Shown here: positions 33,638 to 40,702 of the stretch, one piece after another
How positions within the stretch are numbered: position 1 is the first letter of the stretch
How the letters are laid out: each line of letters starts with the position of its first letter
Source of the DNA: Acidobacteriaceae bacterium
Lineage (GTDB): Bacteria > Acidobacteriota > Terriglobia > Terriglobales > Acidobacteriaceae
DNA: 49,546 bases
Direction of reading: 5' to 3'
Assembly: GCA_031296355.1 (NCBI GenBank)
Contig: JARLFX010000154.1
Span: 1-49,546, forward strand
Notes under the pieces: model-generated
Database searches by the model: none
What the model saw: only the letters and a program-made list of their open reading frames with translations
Told to the model about the DNA's origin: nothing
Translations under genes and position numbers: made by a program

Positions 33638-34609
33638 TCAACCAGGAATCCGCAGATCAACCTCACTCTCGCCCCTGTCTACAGATACCGTCTTGCGCTG
33701 TAGCGGCTCACGATGCACCGTCAGCACGGGGCACTCCGCTTCTGCCAGCACCCGGAATGCCGCCGTGTCGCGGAACGTCCACCCCCGGGATTCGCTGCTC
33801 GTGCCCAGCACGATCCAATGCGCTCCAATCGTGTTCGCAGTCTTCAAAATCTCCTCGCCCAGTTTCCCGGTGCTTACGCAAACCTGAATCGGCGGCCCCT
33901 TCTTCTCTGCCGTAGCCTGCAAGCGGTCCAGTCCGTCCTGCGCCCACTCCGTGGCCATCTGGCTGCTTACCCAGCGATCTGACCGCGAACTGCGCCCCAG
34001 CACATGCAGCAAGGTCAACTCCGCACCGTGTTTGCGCGCGATGTCGTTCGCAACGCAGAAACTCTCCCGGAAGTTCCCTGCCAGCGATACCGGATGCAGT
34101 ATCTTGCGCGGTGCCACATGCTCTGTCGTCGCTCGCGCATGCGGACCCACCACAAACACCGGGATCTCCGCGTTCTGCATCAGTTCATGAGCCACCGAGC
34201 CCAGCACAAACTGCCCCAGCTTCCCGCGGCCATGCGTTCCCATGATCAGCCGCGTCGCATCCCGGTAGTTCAACTCTTCCAATATCACTTCCCCGGCATG
34301 GCCCGTGTGCACTACCGCATCGCAGGTAATCCCCAGCGCTTCCACCTCACGCGCCTGCTCCAGCAGCTTCGTCCGCAGAGTGTGAATGACATTAGCTTGC
34401 TCCGCATAGCGAATCACAGCTTCTTCGCTACTCGTTGTGCAGAGTGGCGCAACCGCGTGCACCAGCGTAAGCCGTGCGCCATACGCCCTGGCCTGCGCAA
34501 TCGCATGCGGTATCAGCGTGTCCGTGTCCGTGAGGTCCGTCGCAACCAGAATGCGGTCGGGCGTGGCCAGTAATCCCCTCGTCAGATGATGGTGATTGAA
34601 CTCTTCCAT
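33638..34609 (-). CDS. Tandem universal stress protein
   Basis: A 323-residue cytosolic protein with two UspA domains (about 18-160 and 168-305). The first carries the ATP-binding signature (MGTHGRGKLGQFVLGSVAHELM, here positions about 134-155); the second has a weakened version (LGTSSESRGW, then FRDTAAFRVL), so only the first may bind ATP. GGAAGGAG before the ATG at 34609 sets the start, rather than the longer GC-rich frame upstream. It is separated by 771 bases from the divergent cytochrome operon and may be part of the same response to respiratory change. It is convergent with the glycoamylase-like gene, 11 bases apart. Confidence 0.9.
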   Translation of the reverse strand: MEEFNHHHLTRGLLATPDRILVATDLTDTDTLIPHAIAQARAYGARLTLVHAVAPLCTTSSEEAVIRYAEQANVIHTLRTKLLEQAREVEALGITCDAVVHTGHAGEVILEELNYRDATRLIMGTHGRGKLGQFVLGSVAHELMQNAEIPVFVVGPHARATTEHVAPRKILHPVSLAGNFRESFCVANDIARKHGAELTLLHVLGRSSRSDRWVSSQMATEWAQDGLDRLQATAEKKGPPIQVCVSTGKLGEEILKTANTIGAHWIVLGTSSESRGWTFRDTAAFRVLAEAECPVLTVHREPLQRKTVSVDRGESEVDLRIPG

Positions 34610-34911
34610 CGGTTGGCTCCTTCCTGAAACAAGTGCTGCATCTGTGAATGGTGGGTCCGCCGCTGCGCAAAAACTGACGCGGTGGGCGCTGTAGGGATAC
34701 AACAGCAATGCCGTTCTGCCGATACGCACGCAATCGTGTTCGCACCCAGGTCGATTCCTGTGGACTCAACGGCGATCGTCGATGGATGTTTGCCGCACAT
34801 GCCTCGTAATCCCAGCAATTTGTGCAAATTCCATGCGGGCCCGGCCAAAAATGCCCCGAAGCATGGCCTCCGGATTGGCCGCAATTATTTTCCGAAAAAG
34901 TCATGAAGTGA

Positions 34912-34927
34912 TGTGATACGTGTCACA
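34912..34927. promoter_or_regulatory. Crp-type site 1
   Basis: TGTGATACGTGTCACA is a perfect TGTGA-N6-TCACA palindrome, the consensus recognised by Crp-family regulators. It lies 303 bases ahead of the stress-protein start and 454 bases ahead of the cytochrome operon, and just before a possible small-RNA gene. The match is exact; the regulator is not identified. Confidence 0.7.
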
Positions 34928-34944
34928 TTCTCCCCGAATAATCT

Positions 34945-35040
34945 CAGCTATATATGTAAGTGCGTCCTGAATACAGCTAGATCGTGTTCAGCTGACGCCG
35001 ACGGCGCGTCCACGGGGAAGGGACGCGCCGTGGACTTTTA
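34945..35040 (+). ncRNA. Possible small RNA with terminal hairpin
   Basis: Downstream of the first Crp-type site a TATATAT element could act as a -10 box. It is followed by an imperfect hairpin (CTGAATAC...GTGTTCAG, about 34968-34992) and then a perfect 10-base-pair GC-rich stem (CGGCGCGTCC with GGACGCGCCG, arms 35002-35011 and 35021-35030), ending TGGACTTTTA. There is no reading frame. The arrangement of site, promoter-like element, two hairpins and T-tail fits a regulated small RNA, but it could equally be a leader or isolated terminator. Confidence 0.35.
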
Positions 35041-35249
35041 ACCCACCTTTTTATTGCGCCCCATCCTTATGGCTCTCAATAGCTTTCTTTCCCTCGTCCC
35101 CGTCCCTCTCCAGCTGGTGTTCCGGCATCCTATAAATACCGGATAGCATTAGCCTTCCCTTGCCTCTCTCCGGGGGTACCAACTTGCACGACAAGCGATG
35201 CATAATCTTCAATGTTTCCGCTAATTTATTGATACGATTGGGTTTCAAG

Positions 35250-35265
35250 TGTGACCGTCGTCACA
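35250..35265. promoter_or_regulatory. Crp-type site 2, upstream of the cytochrome operon
   Basis: TGTGACCGTCGTCACA again has exact TGTGA/TCACA arms with a six-base spacer. It ends 115 bases before the decaheme cytochrome ATG, a distance compatible with activation. Two exact matches to a ten-base constrained pattern within 340 bases are unlikely by chance in GC-rich DNA. Confidence 0.75.
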
Positions 35266-35380
35266 GCCAATGCTCAGAGCTCACATATAGTCTGAACAAA
35301 ATCGGCTGGGAAGGTCATAAATTCCACAGCCGTATACCGGGTTTACTATTTCCGGTGCGGAAAATTTTGTAGGGGGCGTA

Positions 35381-36340
35381 ATGAAACGCTGGCTCTTTAG
35401 TCTCTCGATGATTGCAATGCTCACTGTGCTCTGTCGTCCGGTGCAGCTTCTGGCTGCTGGCGCTGCTAAGCCCGCCGCCGCTGCCGCACAGGATGCCGCT
35501 GCGCCCGCTGATCCCGCGGCCGAGCAGTGCGGAACCTGCCACGCTGACGTGGTCAAAAACTTCTCTGATAATCCTCACTCCCGCCTCGCCAAGATGCATA
35601 CCGGCAAAGGTGTGACCTGCGAAAACTGCCATGGCAACGGTCAGGCGCACATTGAGTCCGGCGGCGACCCGACCAAGATCATCAACCTGAATAAGGCCTC
35701 GTCCAAGCAGATCAACGCCACCTGCCTTACCTGCCATAATGCAGCGCATCCTGACTTTGCGCGCTCACCCCACGGCAAGGCGAACCTGAACTGCATCACC
35801 TGCCACAGCGTGCACGAGGCAAAGACCCCCACCGGCCTGCTCAAGCAGGAGCAGCCCAAGCTCTGCTACACCTGCCACACAGACACCAAGGCTGCCTTCG
35901 CCCAGACCTTCCACCACAAGGTGAATGAGGGACTGGTCAAGTGCAACGACTGCCACGATCCCCACGGCTCCTTCCAGGACAAGAACCTCAAGACCACCGC
36001 CGATCAGAACGCCGTCTGCGTCAAGTGCCACACGGAAAATGCCGGCCCCTTCGTCTATGAGCATCCGCCCGTCAAGACAGAAGGCTGCGTTAGCTGCCAC
36101 TCGCCCCACGGCTCGCCTAATCCGCGCCTGCTCAACGTCGCCAAGGTGAATACGCTCTGCCTGCAGTGCCACTCCGTAACCAATGGCGGCGTCAACGGCA
36201 GCACGCTGAATTCTGGCGCCTTCCCCCATGCGGTTTCGCCGACTGGCCCGGTACACAACCAGAATGACAAGTATGTCTCGTGCACCACGTGCCACACGCA
36301 GATCCACGGCTCTAACGTACATTCGTCGTTCTTCAAATAG
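35381..36340 (+). CDS. Periplasmic decaheme cytochrome c, MtrA/DmsE type
   Basis: A 319-residue exported cytochrome with a signal peptide (1 to about 26, QLLAAGAA), an Ala/Pro linker and exactly ten CxxCH haem sites, at Cys50, 80, 115, 138, 162, 188, 213, 236, 260 and 301. Spacing, number and length (MtrA of Shewanella is about 333 residues with ten haems) fit the MtrA/MtoA/DmsE family, which carries electrons through the lumen of an outer-membrane barrel. The second haem site is followed by GNGQAHIE and the sites alternate with distal His residues, as in the two-pentahaem layout. The next gene is the matching barrel, two bases after allowing for its longest frame, so they are co-transcribed. 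Confidence 0.93.
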   Translation: MKRWLFSLSMIAMLTVLCRPVQLLAAGAAKPAAAAAQDAAAPADPAAEQCGTCHADVVKNFSDNPHSRLAKMHTGKGVTCENCHGNGQAHIESGGDPTKIINLNKASSKQINATCLTCHNAAHPDFARSPHGKANLNCITCHSVHEAKTPTGLLKQEQPKLCYTCHTDTKAAFAQTFHHKVNEGLVKCNDCHDPHGSFQDKNLKTTADQNAVCVKCHTENAGPFVYEHPPVKTEGCVSCHSPHGSPNPRLLNVAKVNTLCLQCHSVTNGGVNGSTLNSGAFPHAVSPTGPVHNQNDKYVSCTTCHTQIHGSNVHSSFFK

Positions 36341-36390
36341 TGAGGAGCGCAGCTCCCATGTTGAATCGTTCTAATTTTAGGAAGCCATCT

Positions 36391-38706
36391 ATGACTATGA
36401 ATCGCAAACTCGCAGCGGGCCTCAGCATCTCTCTGATGCTGATCGCCACCGCATCCGCGCAAGACGCCAAGCCCAAAATCAAGGGTGGCTATGCCATCCA
36501 CAATACTGTCGATCTCGGCGGCCACATCGCCGAGCAATCCGGCAGCACGGCCATGTATGACACGCTGGTCAACATCCAGTCGGGTCCGCGCGTGCTTGGC
36601 CAAACCCTGGAAATGCATGCCGTCACCGAGACCGGAAAGAAGCAGCACCTCCACCTCTTTGACTCGCTCTACGCCTCCAGCAACGGCTTCGGCGGCGACC
36701 CGCTGAACTATATCTCGCTGCGCGCCTCCAAGGGCAAGCTGTATGACTTCAACGGCAACTTCCGCCGTGACCGCCAGTACTTTGACTACAATCTCCTGGC
36801 CAACAATATGGTTCCCAGCGGCTCCGCTGCGCCGGTCTCCAACGGCTACACCTTCCCCCAGCAGATGGATTCGCCGCACCTCTACAACACGGTCCGCCGC
36901 ATGACCGACCTCAGCCTCACCCTCTTCCCGGTCTCGAAGTACAGTGTTCGCCTGGCCTACTCGAAGAACCTGATGCAGGGCCCCAGCTACACCGCCTACC
37001 ACGGCAATGTCGATGTCATGCTGCTGCAGAACGTCCGTAACAGCACCGATAGCTACACAGCCGGCCTGGACTGGAAGCCGTTCTCCCGCACCATCGTCAC
37101 CCTGCAGGAAGACATCACCCACTACAAGGGCGACACCTCTGACGTGATGTCCACCGCCGGCCTGCTTGGCCTCAACGGTGCATCTACCTTCACCCCCGTC
37201 AGCCTCGGTAATGACATTGTTCTTACCGTGCCGACATGTAAAGCCTACCCAACCTCGACCAGCAGCACCGCACCGATTATTGCCGGCACCACTTTCACGG
37301 TGAATCCCACCTGTAGCGGCGTAACCGGCTACACCCGCTCTGCCCCCACACGCACCCTCATCCCGACGGAGTCGCTGCGTTTCGTCAGTGCAAACATCCC
37401 CAAGCTTCACCTCAACGGCAATGTTCGCTATACCAGCACCACCATGAACCTCTCGAACTACGCTGAGAGCATGACCGGCCTGACCAGCGCCATCCGGGTG
37501 AAGAATTACTCTGCCTTCGCCAATGCCCAGCGCATCAACGTTGCCGCCCAGTTTGGCGCAGTGTACGAGATCTCGCCCCGCTTTACCCTCACCGAGCAGT
37601 TTGAGTTCACTACGTTCCGTCAGCCGGCTGAGGTCACCCTCACCGAGAACGACTACAACGACAGCCTCGGCACCGGCACTGCAGCCAACCCCTACAGCAT
37701 GCTGAACCCGGTCTCTTCCACTCCGACCGCAACCTCGCCCATCATCACCAACGCCTTCCTCGCGCTCAACCAGCGGACGGAGACCAACGTGGCTGGTGTG
37801 GCATGGCAGGCTTCGCCGCGCGCCACCTTCTCCCTCAGCTACCGTTACCGCGCCCGCTACATGAATAAGGGCGAGATCACTGGAACCGGCGCGGCTCCTC
37901 TCTCGACGTCGGTCCCCAAAGATACCTACACCATGTACTTCAACGAGAATGGTGGCATCTTTGGCGCCGACTTCCGTCCCTCCAATAAGCTCTCGCTGAA
38001 TGGCGGTATCGAAGTCAACTACGCTGACAACACCTTCGTGCAGACCAGCCCCCGCGCTACCCAGCACTACAAGCTGCGGGCTACCTACAAGCCCAGGGAA
38101 TGGGCCAGCATCTTTGGCTCCTTCAACGACCTCGAGCACCGCAACAACATCGCTCGCGTCAACCACCTTGACCACAGCCGCAGCTACTCCGGCGGAGCAT
38201 CGCTGGCCCCCAGTGAGCGTTACAGCCTGGACTTCAACTATGCCTACCAGGACGTGTTCTCGCAGACATCACTCTGCTTCCTCACCTCTGGCGCACCTCC
38301 GGCTGGCGCCGTCCTGCTGACCACCGTCCCCGGCACCTCCTGCGTTGCCACCAGCGGCACCACCATCGCCTACTTCGGCACCGGCTACTACGATGCGCCC
38401 ACCCAGTCCGGTTCCATCGGCATCACCCTGGTTCCGGTCAAGAAGGTGCGCACCAGCTTCGGCTACAGTGCAAACTCCACTGGCGGCAGCACCGAGACGC
38501 TCAATCCGCGTGATGTACCCGGCTCCCTGCAGTCCCAGTTCATGACCCCCTATGCCAAGGTCTCTCTGGCCCTCACGCCAACGTGGATCTGGAAGGCCGA
38601 TTGGAACTACTATGGCTACAACGAGCAGGGCGCCCCGGTGGGTCCCACCGCGCCGAGAGATTTTCACGGAAACGTGGTAACTCTTGGCATGCACTACGAG
38701 TTCTAA
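36391..38706 (+). CDS. Outer-membrane beta-barrel, MtrB/PioB-like
   Basis: A 771-residue protein with a signal peptide (LAAGLSISLMLIATASAQD). After it come about two dozen amphipathic strands with short turns and longer polar loops, and a C-terminal beta signal (VTLGMHYEF, final Phe). It directly follows the decaheme gene, as mtrB follows mtrA, and the size fits the family (about 700). Members form a porin sheath in which the cytochrome is embedded. The N-terminal CxxC found in Shewanella MtrB is absent; four scattered cysteines lie in two loops (about residues 280-300 and 635-660). AGGAAG before ATG at 36391 gives the best signal peptide; ATG at 36358 is an alternative. Family membership rests on fold, context and order rather than on a strong motif. 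Confidence 0.82.
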   Translation: MTMNRKLAAGLSISLMLIATASAQDAKPKIKGGYAIHNTVDLGGHIAEQSGSTAMYDTLVNIQSGPRVLGQTLEMHAVTETGKKQHLHLFDSLYASSNGFGGDPLNYISLRASKGKLYDFNGNFRRDRQYFDYNLLANNMVPSGSAAPVSNGYTFPQQMDSPHLYNTVRRMTDLSLTLFPVSKYSVRLAYSKNLMQGPSYTAYHGNVDVMLLQNVRNSTDSYTAGLDWKPFSRTIVTLQEDITHYKGDTSDVMSTAGLLGLNGASTFTPVSLGNDIVLTVPTCKAYPTSTSSTAPIIAGTTFTVNPTCSGVTGYTRSAPTRTLIPTESLRFVSANIPKLHLNGNVRYTSTTMNLSNYAESMTGLTSAIRVKNYSAFANAQRINVAAQFGAVYEISPRFTLTEQFEFTTFRQPAEVTLTENDYNDSLGTGTAANPYSMLNPVSSTPTATSPIITNAFLALNQRTETNVAGVAWQASPRATFSLSYRYRARYMNKGEITGTGAAPLSTSVPKDTYTMYFNENGGIFGADFRPSNKLSLNGGIEVNYADNTFVQTSPRATQHYKLRATYKPREWASIFGSFNDLEHRNNIARVNHLDHSRSYSGGASLAPSERYSLDFNYAYQDVFSQTSLCFLTSGAPPAGAVLLTTVPGTSCVATSGTTIAYFGTGYYDAPTQSGSIGITLVPVKKVRTSFGYSANSTGGSTETLNPRDVPGSLQSQFMTPYAKVSLALTPTWIWKADWNYYGYNEQGAPVGPTAPRDFHGNVVTLGMHYEF

Positions 38707-38748
38707 GCTAGACTTGCAACACCCAATGCTTCCTCAAGGAGATGTACT

Positions 38749-39048
38749 TTGAAAAATCAGATCAGGATCGCTCTCGTCGGCATCGCCGTTCTGTCCAGCT
38801 CCGCAGCTCTTCTGGCGCAGGCTGATGTCTATAAGTCCAAGTGTGCGATGTGCCACGGTGCCGACGGCACCGGCAACACACCAGCCGGCAAAGCCATGAA
38901 GGTCCCCTCGTTCGTGGGCCTGAAGGTATCAGAAGCTGACATGATCGCCATCACCAAGAACGGCAAAGGTAAGATGCCCGCCTATACCGGCAAGCTGACC
39001 GATGCACAGATCAAGGGCACCGTGGACTACATCCGCACCCTCAAATAA
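38749..39048 (+). CDS. Small monoheme cytochrome c
   Basis: A 99-residue exported class I cytochrome c. The signal peptide ends near LLAQA. A single CAMCH site (Cys32, Cys35, His36) is followed by GADGTGNTPAGKAM, and the likely axial Met is in GKMPAYTG with the C-terminal helix VDYIRTLK. The start is a TTG, with AAGGAG seven bases upstream; the ATG seven bases earlier is out of frame. As a soluble periplasmic carrier it could pass electrons between the inner-membrane multiheme protein encoded next and the decaheme cytochrome. Confidence 0.92.
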   Translation: MKNQIRIALVGIAVLSSSAALLAQADVYKSKCAMCHGADGTGNTPAGKAMKVPSFVGLKVSEADMIAITKNGKGKMPAYTGKLTDAQIKGTVDYIRTLK

Positions 39049-39080
39049 ACAACACCGCAACCCCGAGGTGAAAATAAGCA

Positions 39081-40505
39081 ATGGCTGAATTCAAGAAAAA
39101 TTGGCTTCGGCCATTTCTTTTTTACGGCAACAATACTCTGAGCCTGATCGGCGGCGCGCTCACCACCGCCTCCGCGGCCATCCTCATCGGCTTCTGGGTC
39201 GTCCAGGTCTTCGGCCACGGCGGCTCCAGCAATCCTTACATCGGCCTCATCGTCGATCTCTTCCTGCCCGGCATCTTCGTCTTTGGACTCATCCTCATCC
39301 CCATCGGCGTCTGGCAGCGCCGCCGCCAACTCCAGGCTGCGGGCACCATCCCATCTGTCTTCCCCGAGATTGACATCCGCGAGCCTGCTTTCCGCCACGG
39401 CATCGAGATCGTCATCATCGCCACGGTGATCAACTTCGTCATCCTGGGCACGGCCAGCTACCGCGGCGTCTCCTACATGGACAAGCCTTCCTTCTGCGGA
39501 CAGGCCTGCCACGTCATGTATCCCCAGTGGACCGCCTACCAGGTCTCGCCACACTCCCACGTGGATTGCGTGCAGTGCCACATCGGCGCCGGCTTCAACG
39601 AGTTTGTGCGCGCCAAGGTAAACGGCACCAAGCAGCTCATCGAAGTCACCTTCCACCACTACCCCACGCCGATCGAACCGCCGCTCTCTGCGCTGCGCCC
39701 TGCCCGCGCTACCTGCGAACAGTGCCATGCGCCCACCCGCTTCATCGGCGAAAAACTGCTCGTCAAGACGTCGTATGCTGACGACGCCACCAACTCCATG
39801 ACGCGCACCATGCTCGCCCTGCATCTCGGCGGCGTAGATTCGCTCTCCCACACCAGCGGCATCCACGGCCACCATCTCGCCAACTACGAGTACATTGCCA
39901 CCGACGCCACCGACCAGACCATCATCGCCGTCAACGCACCCAATCCCGATGGCTCGGTTACGCAGTACCTCAGCACCGACTGGAAGGGCCCGGTGAAGGG
40001 CGTAACCCGCCACATGGATTGCATGGACTGCCATAACCAGGCCAGCCACGCCTTCCAGACGCCGGAAGCAGCCCTCAACCGCGCCATGGTAGACGGCAGC
40101 CCCAGCACCTCGCTTCCCTTCATTCACAAGGAAGGCCTGGACCTGATCAAGGCGACCTACTCATCGCAGAAGGAAGCAGCCGCCAAGATCACCGCCGGCC
40201 TGCAGGACTTCTACCGCACGCAGTATCCCGATGTCTGGGCCAGCCAGCGCGGCAACATTGATGCGGCAGCGAAGTCGCTCGTCGCCATCTACCAACGCAA
40301 CGTCTTCCCGGATATGAAAGTCACCTGGGGTACGTATCCTGACAACATCGGCCACACCGCCTTCCCCGGATGCTTCCGTTGCCACGATGGCAACCACACA
40401 TCCAAAGACGGCAAGACCATCAGCAACGATTGTTCCGTCTGCCACAACCTGATCACGGTAGACGATCCCAATCCCAAACAGCTCTCTGAGATTGGCTTCC
40501 AGTAA
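39081..40505 (+). CDS. Inner-membrane multiheme cytochrome, NapC/NirT-related
   Basis: A 474-residue protein with three N-terminal membrane helices (about 18-44, 53-77 and 105-126) and a periplasmic haem domain. Five CxxCH sites are at Cys163, 212, 314, 431 and 451, and an unusual C-x3-CH is at Cys139 (CGQACH). The block from there to CVQCHIGAGFNEF follows the first two haem sites of NapC/NrfH/CymA quinol dehydrogenases (C..CH-x-M ... S-x-H-x-x-V-x-C..CH). Extra membrane helices and C-terminal haems recall ImcH-type proteins of Geobacter. It probably takes electrons from, or gives them to, the quinone pool. It lies 32 bases after the small cytochrome and is closed by a terminator. Confidence 0.88.
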   Translation: MAEFKKNWLRPFLFYGNNTLSLIGGALTTASAAILIGFWVVQVFGHGGSSNPYIGLIVDLFLPGIFVFGLILIPIGVWQRRRQLQAAGTIPSVFPEIDIREPAFRHGIEIVIIATVINFVILGTASYRGVSYMDKPSFCGQACHVMYPQWTAYQVSPHSHVDCVQCHIGAGFNEFVRAKVNGTKQLIEVTFHHYPTPIEPPLSALRPARATCEQCHAPTRFIGEKLLVKTSYADDATNSMTRTMLALHLGGVDSLSHTSGIHGHHLANYEYIATDATDQTIIAVNAPNPDGSVTQYLSTDWKGPVKGVTRHMDCMDCHNQASHAFQTPEAALNRAMVDGSPSTSLPFIHKEGLDLIKATYSSQKEAAAKITAGLQDFYRTQYPDVWASQRGNIDAAAKSLVAIYQRNVFPDMKVTWGTYPDNIGHTAFPGCFRCHDGNHTSKDGKTISNDCSVCHNLITVDDPNPKQLSEIGFQ

Positions 40506-40579
40506 ACAGAAACAAGACCAAGCCCTCAATCACGGATTCTGTAGATCTTCACGGATAAGCCAAGTTGAGACTTAAATTG

Positions 40580-40625
40580 AAGGAGGATAAGCGATCAGCT
40601 TATCCTCCTTTCTTTGCTCTTTTAA
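40580..40625 (+). terminator. Terminator of the cytochrome operon
   Basis: A perfect 13-base-pair stem (AAGGAGGATAAGC with GCTTATCCTCCTT, arms 40580-40592 and 40598-40610) closes a five-base loop and is followed by a T-rich tail (TCTTTGCTCTTTT). It lies 75 bases after the last cytochrome gene and marks the end of the four-gene unit. Confidence 0.93.
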
Positions 40626-40702
40626 CGATTGGGCCGTAATTTTCTTCCGTTCATTACAGCGATTGAACCGTGACGATCCGCGCAATCCGTGGTTCGCCTC
40701 TT

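Larger units (their letters stand above)
34610..35380. promoter_or_regulatory. Long control region between the stress protein and the cytochrome operon
   Basis: The 771 bases have no convincing gene and are AT-richer than the rest of the window. They contain two perfect Crp-type sites (34912-34927 and 35250-35265), a TATATAT stretch near 34951, and a GC-rich hairpin with T-tail (35002-35040). An AT-rich run with a T-rich stretch is near 35340-35372, and AGGGGG lies ten bases ahead of the first cytochrome ATG. A 65-residue minus frame at 35051-35248 has no supporting feature. Most of 34610-34900 holds nothing I can identify. Confidence 0.6.

Noticed and set aside
35165..35190. A sigma-54 promoter
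   Set aside because: GG-N10-GC spacing with TTGCA can be found, but the -24 element is otherwise poor and no enhancer-binding-protein site is evident.
35051..35248. A 65-residue minus-strand frame in the cytochrome control region
   Set aside because: It has no ribosome binding site or known motif, and overlaps a region better explained as regulatory.
35041..35380. A c-di-GMP (GEMM) riboswitch upstream of the cytochrome operon
   Set aside because: GEMM riboswitches precede multiheme cytochromes in Geobacter, so I looked for the conserved GCAAACC and ACGCAAAGCC blocks; neither is present on the plus strand.
36055..38175. A 706-codon open frame on the minus strand opposite the MtrB-like gene
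   Set aside because: It mirrors the codon structure of the plus-strand gene, is Val/Gly/Arg-rich with no domain or signal, and the plus strand has a signal peptide, ribosome binding site and operon context.
35381..38706. Interpretation as a DmsEF (DMSO reductase) conduit
   Set aside because: No molybdopterin oxidoreductase (DmsA), iron-sulfur subunit (DmsB) or DmsG chaperone gene lies nearby.
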